From NCBI GenBank assembly GCA_035631875.1, contig DASQHX010000009.1, positions 205,281-269,280 of the forward strand: a stretch of 64,000 nucleotides of DNA, in the 5' to 3' direction. The position numbers and the translations under genes were made by a program. Origin of the DNA: Nitrosopumilaceae archaeon. Lineage in GTDB: Archaea > Thermoproteota > Nitrososphaeria > Nitrososphaerales > Nitrosopumilaceae. How positions within the stretch are numbered: the first letter of the stretch is position 1; each line of letters opens with the position of its first letter. The notes under the pieces were generated by a model, which did no database searches, was not told the origin of the DNA, and worked only from the letters and a program-made list of their open reading frames with translations. This document shows, one piece after another, positions 9,375 through 18,942 of the stretch.

Positions 9375-10418
9375 TCATAATTTTTTTCCAGTTACGCTAA
9401 TTCCACTTTCTATTTCCTTAAAATGAACTATTTTGGTTTTTGTATCTGCATACCATTTTCTAACTTGATCAGGTGTATGTCTAAAAGCAAATTTTGGAAA
9501 ATACCAATCAAAGTTTACACCTACACTTCTTTCAAAGTTTCCGTCTTTTGCCCAAAAGCATTTGAGAAAATACCAATAAATGAATCTCTGTACATCATAA
9601 GTTCCAGATTTAATTTTCAAAACTGGAATGTCTCTAGGAATTTTTATTCTCTTTTTTAGTTGAGACAAGATCTTACCTAAATAAGTCATGTCTTTTGAAA
9701 ATTCAATACATTCTTTTTCTGACATTATGGTTGTGTGTTCACGAATAAAATTGTCAGCAAATTCTCGCATTGGAGCTTTTTTGTTATAGACATAAATCGA
9801 TATCATGCCATTTTTTTCCAAATATTTTGTGAGATTCTTAAATGATGTTTCTGTGTTTTTTGTGTGATGCAAAACTTGATCAGAACAAATAAAATTAAAA
9901 AATCTTTTTCTAAATGGCAGTCTTCGTATATCTGCTTGAAGAAAATGAATGTTTGTGGTTGTGCCATATCTTTTGTATGCAAAGTCTATGCTTTCACTTG
10001 CATCTATAGCAAAAACATGAGATTTTGGATTTGAGGAAAACAATTTTGCGCTGTTTCCTATTCCTGTTCCTGCATCCAAGATTTTGCTTCTAGTTTTTAG
10101 AAATTTGTTAAAATTGGCAAGATTTTTCCAGCCAAATCTATCTAAAAACCAATTTTGTTGGTGAAGGAACCAGTTTTTTTGATGGTAAAATTTATTATAT
10201 TTTTTCCATTTAGAAGAAAATGCCGCTTCGGTCTTAACAAAACCTGTTGTTTCATCAATAACTAGTCTTGGAATACCTCTGATAATTCTAAATTTATGCC
10301 TGTTATTACATACTAACAAACCGCTAACAATCTCATTTTTTTCATATTTTTCAGATTTGAGTGTAAAGCCTTTGTAGCATTTGGGGCAAACAATATAGTT
10401 TACTAGATTAGCTTTCAA
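9375..10418 (-). CDS. SAM methyltransferase with Trm112-like N-terminal domain
   Basis: 347 residues on the minus strand. The N-terminus has Cys11-x2-Cys14 and a second Cys-Asn-Asn-Arg-His element about 25 residues on, ending in RGIPRLV, the layout of Trm112-like zinc ribbons fused to methyltransferases. The AdoMet motif is LDAGTGIGNS, followed by an acidic AIDASES and CSDQVLHH. It probably methylates a glycan or lipid-linked intermediate. The start ATG lies in an AT-rich stretch that also serves the divergent GT4 gene at 10565. Function beyond methyl transfer is not known. Confidence 0.78.
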   Translation of the reverse strand: MKANLVNYIVCPKCYKGFTLKSEKYEKNEIVSGLLVCNNRHKFRIIRGIPRLVIDETTGFVKTEAAFSSKWKKYNKFYHQKNWFLHQQNWFLDRFGWKNLANFNKFLKTRSKILDAGTGIGNSAKLFSSNPKSHVFAIDASESIDFAYKRYGTTTNIHFLQADIRRLPFRKRFFNFICSDQVLHHTKNTETSFKNLTKYLEKNGMISIYVYNKKAPMREFADNFIREHTTIMSEKECIEFSKDMTYLGKILSQLKKRIKIPRDIPVLKIKSGTYDVQRFIYWYFLKCFWAKDGNFERSVGVNFDWYFPKFAFRHTPDQVRKWYADTKTKIVHFKEIESGISVTGKKL

Positions 10419-10564
10419 GATCAGTCTTCAATTTTACCTAGGTAAATAAAAAGTAATGTAATAAATTCAAAAATTTTTAAATAATGTTAATGAATAGATT
10501 GCGGTGTAATGATTTTAGGCAGCATGTCTTAATATTAGTAAATGTTCTTGTGATGTAATTAAAA

Positions 10565-11626
10565 TTGAAATTACTTATTGCAGGAGCTAAAACAAAGTTT
10601 TTCCATCTTAAGGAATTTGGTGATGCGTTAGAAAGACTAGGTGTTGATTACAAGCTGGTACATGATGTGGATGTTTATGATGGATTTCCGAGCAGAAACA
10701 TTTCACATTGGTTTCAATCAACTACAAAATTTGATAATTTGGTAGAAGAATTCAAGCCTAATGCAGTTTTTGTGGATAGACAAAGGCATTTCAGTTTAGC
10801 TGTAATCAAGAAAAAAATTCCATTGTTTATGCTTCTTAGAGGCGAATATTGGACAGAAATAAAATGGGCCAAAGAAACATTATACAAATCTCCACATAGA
10901 CGTCTAGCACTCTGGCGATGGCAGAAAATAGCGGAAAAATGTTTTAGTGGAGCTACAGAAATCATCCCAATTTGTAGATATCTTGAAACAGTTGTAAAGG
11001 AACATTATCCAAACAAACCCACTCATGTGTTACATGGAGGTATAGATGCTTCTCGCTGGTATCCTGTTAATGGAATGGAGCTAAAACATCCATGTGTTGG
11101 ATTATTACAAGGAGCATGGATTTGGGGAAAAACCAAAGAAATGCTGACCTTGACAAAAGTATTAGAAGCAATGCCTAATGTGACGTTTTATTGGGCAGGA
11201 GATGGGCCTTACAGAGATAACGTCCTTGAAACACTCAAAAAATATGATAATTTCAAGTGGTTAGGTCCCTTGGAATATCCAGATAAGGTAAGGGAATACC
11301 TTGCTGCAATAGATGTTTACGCATTGGTAAGTGGGCTTGACATGTCTCCCCTCACGCTCCAAGAAGCTGCATTAATGGAAAGACCAGTAGTTGCAACAAA
11401 TGCAGGAGGAATACCAGAATTAATGGACAATAACAACACGGGATTTCTAGTTGAGAAAGGAGATCATAATGGGTGGATACAAAAATTATTTATTCTAATT
11501 AATGATAATAAAAAAGCAAAACAAATGGGTACAGCTGGCCGAGATTTTGTTAAAGACAATTTTAGTTGGGATCAAATAGCAAAGAAATTCATTACAATAC
11601 TTGATTCTACTCTTCAAAAATCATAA
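10565..11626 (+). CDS. GT4-family glycosyltransferase
   Basis: 353-residue GT-B glycosyltransferase. The C-terminal domain shows LLQGAWIWGK, a GDGPYRD loop and the acceptor/donor motif SPLTLQEAALMERPVVATNAGG in the E-x7-E region of GT4 enzymes, though the first glutamate is replaced in the reading seen (DMSPLTLQEA). The start is TTG at 10565. Divergent from the methyltransferase upstream and convergent with the amidotransferase-like gene after it, so it is probably transcribed alone. Sugar specificity unknown. Confidence 0.8.
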   Translation: MKLLIAGAKTKFFHLKEFGDALERLGVDYKLVHDVDVYDGFPSRNISHWFQSTTKFDNLVEEFKPNAVFVDRQRHFSLAVIKKKIPLFMLLRGEYWTEIKWAKETLYKSPHRRLALWRWQKIAEKCFSGATEIIPICRYLETVVKEHYPNKPTHVLHGGIDASRWYPVNGMELKHPCVGLLQGAWIWGKTKEMLTLTKVLEAMPNVTFYWAGDGPYRDNVLETLKKYDNFKWLGPLEYPDKVREYLAAIDVYALVSGLDMSPLTLQEAALMERPVVATNAGGIPELMDNNNTGFLVEKGDHNGWIQKLFILINDNKKAKQMGTAGRDFVKDNFSWDQIAKKFITILDSTLQKS

Positions 11627-11651
11627 TTTCTACATTGTGATATCAATACAA

Positions 11652-12878
11652 TCAACCTAGTGTATCATTAGGTTTGATTTCTTTAGTAATAAATAACCTA
11701 AACCAAACCTCAAAAGCTAATAACCCTAGAAATTTGTTCACATATCTCACGTCTGGATTCTTGTCAAGTTTTTTAATATGTTTTTTTACCCATTCTTTTT
11801 TTATCCAGCCTTCTTTTATGATTCTTGCATCAGACAAATAATAATCACATAGTTCACGTCCATGTGAATTCAACAGATTGATAGTATTAACTGAGAAACC
11901 TTGTTTAGTTTTAAACATCATACTATCACTTACGTATTTTCTAAGAATTTTTCTAAGTAAGATCTTTCCTAGATCTCTTTTATTGTCATATTTTAATTTG
12001 TATGGCAAATGAACTGCATAAGATATCAACTCCTTTGAAAGTATGGGAGATATCGACCGTACTCCAAAATGTTTGTGAATTTTTGTATAAATTGGAGTCC
12101 AGTTGTATAATAGTTTACCATTAAAATCTGCAAGAAAAACTTGCGCTATAGGTGGAAGCGGATTATCAAAATATGGTTTTAAAGTATCATAGATTTCATT
12201 CCAAGAAAAGTGTGCTTTTTTACCAAATAGATCTTCTTGGTCAGGAACCCAATCTCTTTCATGACATTTCAAATATGCTTTTACTTTCTCAGTTGGAGAA
12301 AAACCTGGTTTTATTAAAGACAGGAATTTTTTATATCTAAAAGTATACCCTCCAAAAAGCTCATCCCCGCCATCACCAGATACTAGAGTCTTTGAAAGGG
12401 ATTTTGTCTTTTTAACAACATAATACCAATGTAAATCCCAAAAAGGGAGTTTTATTATGCTTAATGCTTTTGGCAATTCTTTGAGATAATTTTCTATGTA
12501 TATGACATGGTGATCTGCTTCAAATTTTTCTGCAATTTTTGCGGCATGTACTGATTCATCAACACTATCAGCAAATTTAACAGAAATTGCATCAATGGAT
12601 AGACAGGGACATGTCTTTCTTAGCAAGCTAAGAATCAAAGTAGAATCTATGCCACCACTAAGAGCAATTGCAACTCTTAGTTTTGAATTATTAAAATTTT
12701 TTTTAATAGTATTTCGTATGGTTTTTTCAATATGAGTAGAAGGTTCTCTAACTGGTTTTTCTACAAAATCTTTCCATGTTAATTTTGGTAGAAAAGTTTT
12801 TTGTGTAGAATCATATCTGAGAGTAAGAGCATTTTTTATAGAATCAGGATTGATGTGGTTAAACTCCCCCACGTCCAA
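11652..12878 (-). CDS. Asparagine-synthase-like ATP-dependent amidotransferase lacking the glutaminase domain
   Basis: 408 residues carrying the C-terminal (AsnB) synthetase domain only. The PP-loop ALSGGIDST is near residue 75 and SGDGGDELFGG follows, both classic for asparagine synthetases. The N-terminal Ntn glutaminase domain with its Cys2 is absent; the protein opens with about 60 unassigned residues. It could use ammonia directly or a separate glutaminase. In glycan loci such proteins amidate uronic acids (as in WbpG/PseA-type reactions), and the upstream gene is a nucleotide-sugar dehydrogenase that would make a uronic acid. The first 20 bases overlap that gene, so coupling is likely. 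Confidence 0.75.
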   Translation of the reverse strand: MDVGEFNHINPDSIKNALTLRYDSTQKTFLPKLTWKDFVEKPVREPSTHIEKTIRNTIKKNFNNSKLRVAIALSGGIDSTLILSLLRKTCPCLSIDAISVKFADSVDESVHAAKIAEKFEADHHVIYIENYLKELPKALSIIKLPFWDLHWYYVVKKTKSLSKTLVSGDGGDELFGGYTFRYKKFLSLIKPGFSPTEKVKAYLKCHERDWVPDQEDLFGKKAHFSWNEIYDTLKPYFDNPLPPIAQVFLADFNGKLLYNWTPIYTKIHKHFGVRSISPILSKELISYAVHLPYKLKYDNKRDLGKILLRKILRKYVSDSMMFKTKQGFSVNTINLLNSHGRELCDYYLSDARIIKEGWIKKEWVKKHIKKLDKNPDVRYVNKFLGLLAFEVWFRLFITKEIKPNDTLG

Positions 12879-14253
12879 TGCCTCTAAAAATTAAGCCAGC
12901 TTTTTTTGCGGCATGAATGTCAATTAGTCCTCTAGCATCTACCAGAACTGGAGTTTTCATTTTGGCAGTAAATAATGTAGGTTCTATACTATGAAATTCT
13001 TTATGTGCGGTAGCAATTATTACTGCATCTGCATCTATTATTGCACTTACAAGATCATCTTCAGTCTTATGTGAGAATACTTCGGTTGATTTGAAATAAG
13101 GATCATAAATTTTTATTTTTGCATCAAGTTGATCTAGTCTTTTTATTATTGCCTCAACAGGGGACAATTGAACATCTCCTACATTTGGCTTGTAAGATAA
13201 CCCCAGTACTGCAATTGTACTGCCCTTTACTGATTTGCCAGCTTCATTTAATGCATCAGCTAATAGCTCAACAACATGATATGGCATAGATTCGTTAGTC
13301 TCTCTAGCTGCTCGAATTATCCTTAACATACCATTATTTTCCATTCCTCGTGCAGAATTTAGAATCTGATATGAGTTTACAGGTAAACAAGGTCCACCTA
13401 CTCCTGCTCCTGGATAATGTGTCTCAAAGTTGTATTTTTTATCACATGCTTCTAGCACTTTGATTATATCTATTCCAAGATTTTCAAATAAAATTGCAAG
13501 TTCGTTTACAAATGCAATATTGATGTCACGAAATACATTGGCAGTGAGTTTTGCAGCATTTGCTGTTTTGCAGTCAGGCATTTTTATCATCTCTACATTA
13601 AAAACATGCTTGTATATTTCAGATACAAGATCGGTTGTTCTTGCATCTATGCCACCCACTAGTCGTGGCAATTTTTTGAAATCATGCATTATTACCCCAG
13701 GATTGGCAGTCTCGGGGCATGTAGCTATGCTAAAATCTTTGCCAACTCTTAATTTTTGATCATTGTTTTCAATAATTGAAATTAATTCATTTTCAACAAA
13801 TCCCGGCTCAATTGTACTTTCTACCACAATCAGAGAGCCTGGCTTTAGTAATTTGCTAAGGATTTTTACAACCAAAATCAATGCAGAGTAATCAGGTACG
13901 TTATTTTTATCCATTGGAGTAGGCAATGACAGAATTATAAGATTAGATTTTGGAATTGCTTCGCTAATATCTGCTGTTGCAGAGAATGTTTTACTTTTAA
14001 TTACATCTTCAAATATTTTATCAAATTCAGGTTCATCTTTTAATGGATAATTACCAGAATTTATCATTTGAACCAATTTGGCATTAATGTCAACTCCAAT
14101 GGTAGGCAAACCAGAATGTGCAAACGATAGGGCTGTTGGAAGACCAATTCTTCCTATGCCTATTACAGAGACTCGTACTTGGCCAGATTTTAGATAATTT
14201 CTGATTTCATCAACAGTCAATGAAATTATATTTTTAGAAATTCCTTGACTCAA
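12859..14253 (-). CDS. Nucleotide-sugar dehydrogenase (UDP-GlcNAc/ManNAc 6-dehydrogenase type)
   Basis: 464 residues. It oxidises the C6 hydroxyl of a UDP- (or GDP-) sugar to the uronic acid with two NAD. N-terminal Rossmann motif GIGRIGLPTA, central helical domain with PGAGVGGPCLPVNS holding the catalytic Cys289, and C-terminal UDP-binding domain with GLSYKPNVGD. Length and motifs fit the WecC/WbpA group better than UDP-glucose dehydrogenase. The downstream amidotransferase-like gene overlaps its 3' end, suggesting production of an amidated amino-uronic acid for the surface glycan. Confidence 0.87.
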   Translation of the reverse strand: MSQGISKNIISLTVDEIRNYLKSGQVRVSVIGIGRIGLPTALSFAHSGLPTIGVDINAKLVQMINSGNYPLKDEPEFDKIFEDVIKSKTFSATADISEAIPKSNLIILSLPTPMDKNNVPDYSALILVVKILSKLLKPGSLIVVESTIEPGFVENELISIIENNDQKLRVGKDFSIATCPETANPGVIMHDFKKLPRLVGGIDARTTDLVSEIYKHVFNVEMIKMPDCKTANAAKLTANVFRDINIAFVNELAILFENLGIDIIKVLEACDKKYNFETHYPGAGVGGPCLPVNSYQILNSARGMENNGMLRIIRAARETNESMPYHVVELLADALNEAGKSVKGSTIAVLGLSYKPNVGDVQLSPVEAIIKRLDQLDAKIKIYDPYFKSTEVFSHKTEDDLVSAIIDADAVIIATAHKEFHSIEPTLFTAKMKTPVLVDARGLIDIHAAKKAGLIFRGIGRGGV

Positions 14254-14374
14254 TTTTTCAACTCAGCCCTTTTTTTATCATTAACAGAACATGATTGACT
14301 TTTCTGAGTTTATATAAATTTGTGTCTAATTTTGTCTCTCAAAACTTAAAGATGAGACTAGAAAAGCATTCAAT

Positions 14375-15289
14375 ATGAATTTTATAGTAACTGGCGGGGC
14401 AGGATTCATTGGAAGTCACATAGTAGAGCATCTCGTGGAACAGAATCATTCTGTAACGGTAATTGATAATTTCCATACTGGTAAGCTAGAAAACTTGGCA
14501 AGATTCAGAAATAAAATAGAAATTTTAGATATAGATATTTTAGATTATGAGAAATTGAGAAATGCTGTTAAAAATACTGATGGTGTATTCCATGAAGCTG
14601 CACTCACTTTGGTACAAGAATCGTTTACAAAACAAAAAGAGTATCATGATGTTAATGTTACAGGTACAGAAAATATCTTCAAGCTTGCAAAAGAATTTGG
14701 TTTCAAGGTTGTCTATGCAAGCAGTTCAAGTGTATATGGTGATACAAAAAAAATTCCAATCAAAGAAGATGTTGAAAGAAAACCACTTAATCCATATGGG
14801 AATACAAAATTAGAAGATGAGTATCTTGCAGAAAAATATTCAAAATTAGGAGTGTTTATCATAGGATTAAGATACTTTAACGTGTATGGACCAAGACAAA
14901 ATATTGCTTATGCAGGTGTAATTACAAAATTTTTAGAAAATATTGCAAATGGCAAAGCTCCAATAATTAATGGCGATGGTTTGCAAGTAAGAGATTTTGT
15001 TCATGTAGGAGATGTTGCAAAAGCAAATCTAATGGCCATGGAAAGCAAAGTGAATTTTGCTTTTGCTAACATAGGAACAGGTACAGTACTATCAATTAAT
15101 GATCTAGCGGATATCATCATAAAAGCGTCAGGTCTTGCCATAAAACCAGTTCATAACCCACCTCTTGAGGGGGATGTTAAAGATAGTCAAGCAGATGTTA
15201 GTTTAACAAAAAAATTACTTGGTTGGAAAGCTGAAATTAAACTTAAAGACTGGTTAAATGAGACAGTCCAGAAAATCATGAAAAATTAA
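14375..15289 (+). CDS. UDP-sugar 4-epimerase-like (extended SDR)
   Basis: 304 residues. NAD motif TGGAGFIG at residues 6-13, SSSSVYG, and catalytic Tyr141-x3-Lys145 (YGNTK). The overall pattern, including RYFNVYGPRQ and GDGLQVRDFVHVGDV, is that of GalE/WbpP-like UDP-hexose or UDP-HexNAc 4-epimerases. It is divergent from the nucleotide-sugar dehydrogenase, with tatataaat at 14311-14319 in between as a likely TATA element. The last 4 bases overlap the end of the next, convergent gene. Confidence 0.83.
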   Translation: MNFIVTGGAGFIGSHIVEHLVEQNHSVTVIDNFHTGKLENLARFRNKIEILDIDILDYEKLRNAVKNTDGVFHEAALTLVQESFTKQKEYHDVNVTGTENIFKLAKEFGFKVVYASSSSVYGDTKKIPIKEDVERKPLNPYGNTKLEDEYLAEKYSKLGVFIIGLRYFNVYGPRQNIAYAGVITKFLENIANGKAPIINGDGLQVRDFVHVGDVAKANLMAMESKVNFAFANIGTGTVLSINDLADIIIKASGLAIKPVHNPPLEGDVKDSQADVSLTKKLLGWKAEIKLKDWLNETVQKIMKN

Positions 15290-16236
15290 TTTTTGAGAAG
15301 GGTTTCATAAAAATTAACGTATTTTGGCATCAATACATCACATGTAAAATTTTTTATTAAATATTCGTAACCTGCATCAGCTAATTTTTTTGCAAGTTCT
15401 TTGTTTTCTAATATTTGATTGATTGCATCAGTCAATTTTTTTGGTTCATTTGGAGGAACAAGAATACCAGTAACGTTATTTGTAATAATTTCTGGAACGC
15501 CGCCTACATTTGTTGCAACAATTGGAATTCTAAAATAATATGCTTCCTTGATAACTTGTGGAATGCTTTCCATTCTTGATGGAATTACCAAGAGATCAGA
15601 TGCTTTTAGTGTCATCATTGCTTCTTTCCATGAAACATCTGTACAATAAACTACTTTTCCTTTGATTTGAGTTTCAATGCTTCGAAGTATGTCTATTCCT
15701 TTTTCAAAACTGTCTCTGCCAACATATGCTATTTGATTTTCAATTTTTGGAAGATCTGGAATGTCTTTGAATAATGATACATCAAGAGGAGCAGGTAAAT
15801 ATTCAAAGTCAAATCCTAATTTTTCTTTGTATGCTTTTTGTACTGCTTTTGAATCAGTAGTAATTTTATCTGGCCACTTTAGCATGTTTGGTTCTGCAAT
15901 ATCTACCATTTTTTTTGTTGTAGTTGAATGAATTTTTCCTACTTGATCAGCATAAACTCCATGCACAGACAAAACTTTCTTTTTTGCCTTTGTGGCGCGC
16001 ATAGCAAATGCTGACGGCACATTAAATGCGTGAACAATATCATATTTTTCTTTATCCATTTTTGCTTTTAGCGTGCTCAATAGTGCAAAGCTTGGATTCT
16101 TCAAATTTTTAATTGGTATGTGAGGTGCATGCATCAATTTCACATCAAATCCTTGTTCTTTCAGTTTTCTAGCAATTCTAGCAGCATGTCCTCCTATGCC
16201 ACCAGTATATCTTGGGGCAATAAACAAAATTTTCAT
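15286..16236 (-). CDS. GT4-family glycosyltransferase
   Basis: 316 residues, somewhat short for GT4. N-terminus RYTGGIGGHAARIARKL is the usual donor-domain glycine loop. The C-terminal domain has YVGRDSFEKGIDIL, VIPSRMESIPQVIKEAYYF with the E-x7-E pair, and TNVGGVPEII. The start ATG is 8 bases from the probable TATA-poor leader. It is the last glycan gene of the locus before housekeeping genes resume. Substrate unknown. Confidence 0.82.
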   Translation of the reverse strand: MKILFIAPRYTGGIGGHAARIARKLKEQGFDVKLMHAPHIPIKNLKNPSFALLSTLKAKMDKEKYDIVHAFNVPSAFAMRATKAKKKVLSVHGVYADQVGKIHSTTTKKMVDIAEPNMLKWPDKITTDSKAVQKAYKEKLGFDFEYLPAPLDVSLFKDIPDLPKIENQIAYVGRDSFEKGIDILRSIETQIKGKVVYCTDVSWKEAMMTLKASDLLVIPSRMESIPQVIKEAYYFRIPIVATNVGGVPEIITNNVTGILVPPNEPKKLTDAINQILENKELAKKLADAGYEYLIKNFTCDVLMPKYVNFYETLLKN

Positions 16237-16344
16237 TTATACATCATCAATTTTTCAACTCAATGTATTACCCTACAAAGCAGTTTATAGTATTTTTGTG
16301 GTTTAGAATTAAATCGATTAAATATTTTTCAAAGGTTAAAGGAT

Positions 16345-18009
16345 TTACATTAAAGCTTGTGAAGATTCGTGGAACATTTGGCTTTTTGCACAGCCTGCAG
16401 CAAGTTCATCGCCTGATCCTCTTCGCATGATTCCCCTATAGAGACCATCTTCTAGTTTTGCTCCAACTCGTTGTTCCCATTCCTCTACTGATGTAGAATA
16501 TTTCTTTTGGATTCTATCTCTATACCACTCTGGTATTACATTAAATGCACAGAATGGAATTATTCTAAGATCTGGTGTTACGTAGTGAATGTCACATCTT
16601 TGCAGTCTTTCAAGATCTTCGTTATACTTGTCTTGGAAATGCATCATGCCTAAGAAGAGTCCTTTGACATGCCATGAACCTACAGAATCAAATGATCTTT
16701 TCATCAATATATTACTAAACATCTTTGCTAGATCAAGGCCTGCTGGTTGTTTCTTCTTGTCTACAAAGCTTGAGAGTTTTTTTACAACCTCTAGCATTGT
16801 AAAGTATTTGTTTTTGCCAGAACGAATTTCGTCTGCCTTGTCTTCAAAGAGTTCTAACATTCCTTGAATATCTGCAAATTTTGTTAGTGGAACGAATTTT
16901 TTGGTATCTTGGTCTTCAAAGATGTAAGTACCAGCACCACATGCAAAGTGAATTGATAATTCGTATTTTGGTTTACTTGAAAATGCTTCAATAACGTTTG
17001 TCAGCGGCATACAGCTTGGGACTGGGAACCAGTCATCAACTGTTACTTCAGCTCCTGTTTGCTCTTCGATTCTTTGTATGCAATCAGGAATTGTGATTCT
17101 GTATTTCTCACGTTCTTTCTTGCCCATTCTTCCTGTCAATGAAACTGGCTGGAAGTTTACTGCGTGTACAACATCAAGATTCTTTTGTGCATATCTAATA
17201 ATGCCACCTAGTTCATGATCATTAATTGATTTGATAACTGTTGGAACAAAGACAACTGTAGTTCCTGTCTTTCTTGCACTTTCTAATGCATATGGAACTT
17301 CCCAGTGATTCTTTGGATTTGTTCTTGGAGTTACACCGTCAAAACTTAGATAAAGATTATTGACACCTGCTAGTCTTACTTCTCGCATTGCTTCTGGATC
17401 TAAAGCAAATCTAATTCCGTTTGTATTCATTTGAATATGGTCAACACCTTCTTGTTTCATTATTTTTATAACATCAACAATGTCTTCTCGTAACATTGGT
17501 TCTCCTCCAGTAATTTGCATAGAGTTTCCTGGAATTGGTCTTTCTGCTCTTAACGTCTTCATCATTGCTCGTACTTGATCTTGTGAAGGTTCATACATGT
17601 ATGCGCCTTCAAGACCTTTCTTTACATAGAAAAAGCAATACCAACATGTCAGATCACATCTGTTTGTTACTATCATGTTTGCCAGTCCAGTGTGTGACAA
17701 GTGATTCGAACATAAACCACAGTTGTTTGGACATGAACATTTGTCAATCATTACGTTTGGAGCATGAGCACCTTTTCCATCCATCCAGTAAGTACTAAAT
17801 TTCTTGTACATATCATAAGAACCAAAATAGAGTTCTTCGCATTCACCATGCGTTGGACAGGTTTTTGTCATGAATACCTTACTGTCTCTCTCAAAGACTT
17901 CTGCATCAAGTATCATGTTACAGTCTGGACAGATACTTTGAGTAAATCTTATCGTGGCCTTTTTTCCTAATGTAGGTACCTTCTGGTTGGATATCTGTAT
18001 CAGTTCCAT
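16345..18009 (-). CDS. Radical SAM enzyme, tetraether lipid synthase (Tes)-like
   Basis: 554 residues. N-terminal cysteines (CPDC, CPTHGEC) form a zinc-ribbon-like unit, CSCPNNCGLCSNH offers ligands for an auxiliary cluster, then the radical-SAM CX3CX2C appears as CDLTCWYC, followed by ITGGEP. Size and this cysteine layout match the MJ0619/Tes family, which joins two archaeol chains C-C to make tetraether membrane lipids. Related paralogues with other substrates exist, so the Tes role is likely, not proven. Probably monocistronic; the TrmB gene is divergent 148 bases away. Confidence 0.72.
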   Translation of the reverse strand: MELIQISNQKVPTLGKKATIRFTQSICPDCNMILDAEVFERDSKVFMTKTCPTHGECEELYFGSYDMYKKFSTYWMDGKGAHAPNVMIDKCSCPNNCGLCSNHLSHTGLANMIVTNRCDLTCWYCFFYVKKGLEGAYMYEPSQDQVRAMMKTLRAERPIPGNSMQITGGEPMLREDIVDVIKIMKQEGVDHIQMNTNGIRFALDPEAMREVRLAGVNNLYLSFDGVTPRTNPKNHWEVPYALESARKTGTTVVFVPTVIKSINDHELGGIIRYAQKNLDVVHAVNFQPVSLTGRMGKKEREKYRITIPDCIQRIEEQTGAEVTVDDWFPVPSCMPLTNVIEAFSSKPKYELSIHFACGAGTYIFEDQDTKKFVPLTKFADIQGMLELFEDKADEIRSGKNKYFTMLEVVKKLSSFVDKKKQPAGLDLAKMFSNILMKRSFDSVGSWHVKGLFLGMMHFQDKYNEDLERLQRCDIHYVTPDLRIIPFCAFNVIPEWYRDRIQKKYSTSVEEWEQRVGAKLEDGLYRGIMRRGSGDELAAGCAKSQMFHESSQALM

Positions 18010-18157
18010 GCTTAACTACGCATTTCTAAAATTAGTATTTAATCAATTTCCTACTATACACCAGATGAATTGGTAGAGAGTCATATCTTGTATGAGAAAC
18101 CTAGGCACACCCAGCCATAATTGACATATATAACAAATATTCTCGAATGATCAATAG

Positions 18158-18922
18158 ATGAGTCTTTCAGATAAGACACGTAAAGCACTTGAAAAGATTG
18201 GTCTTACAAGTTATGAGATAAAGGTATACTCTGCCTTATTGAAAACAGGTCAGATAAATGCCTCTGATCTAAGTCAGAAATCAAGTGTTCCATATTCAAA
18301 GATATACGAAGTTTTGGGCACATTAGAAGAAAAAGGATGGATTGGTTCTGATGATTCTAGACCTACACAGTATTTTGCAAAGCCACCTACAACTGCTATA
18401 GAGACTTCACGACAAAATTTTGAATCTGATTTTAAAAACAACGAGTCTATTATTTTAAAAGAACTCACACCACTTTACGAACAAAGTGGCACAAGTGAAA
18501 GACCTGATATTTGGGTTCTTTCTGGAGTAGTAAATATTGCTTCTAAAATTTTAGAGATGGTAGATTCGTGCAGAAACGAAGTATTGATTGCAATACCAAA
18601 GGTTGCAGAAAATCTAGCAAAGGAGGCATTACCAAAACTCAGATCATTGCACGACAAAGGAGTTGAAATAACAATATTAGTTTCCGAAGATGTTGATTCT
18701 GAAACTCTCAAATCTTTGTCAAGAGTAGCCAAAGTAAAGGTGAAAAAGGGACTCTTTGGAGGTGGAATAATATCAGATAAGAGATATGTTGTAATATTAC
18801 TTGGAGAAGATCTTGGTGCCTCTGCAGAAGCAGTTGCAATCTGGGCTGATCATTCAGGTTTAGCTGGTTTTGCGCGCGAATATTTTGAATATTTATTAAA
18901 AGAATCAAAAGACGTAAAGTAA
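18158..18922 (+). CDS. TrmB-family transcriptional regulator
   Basis: 254 residues. The N-terminal winged helix (about residues 8-75: LTSYEIKVYSALLKTGQINA, then SSVPYSKIYEVLGTLEEKGW) is the diagnostic TrmB pattern. The C-terminal part resembles the TrmB effector/phospholipase-D-like region (VLIAIPKVAENL). TrmB proteins are archaeal sugar- or metabolite-sensing regulators, and thaumarchaeal genomes carry many. The effector is not known. It is 20 bases upstream of a DtxR-family gene, so the two regulators are likely co-transcribed. Confidence 0.88.
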   Translation: MSLSDKTRKALEKIGLTSYEIKVYSALLKTGQINASDLSQKSSVPYSKIYEVLGTLEEKGWIGSDDSRPTQYFAKPPTTAIETSRQNFESDFKNNESIILKELTPLYEQSGTSERPDIWVLSGVVNIASKILEMVDSCRNEVLIAIPKVAENLAKEALPKLRSLHDKGVEITILVSEDVDSETLKSLSRVAKVKVKKGLFGGGIISDKRYVVILLGEDLGASAEAVAIWADHSGLAGFAREYFEYLLKESKDVK

Positions 18923-18942
18923 AGTATCGGTGATAATATAAT

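Noticed and set aside
36..16236. Whole glycan locus as one operon
   Set aside because: Strand changes at 9375, 10565, 11652, 14375 and 15286 and separate TATA-like elements show several transcription units.
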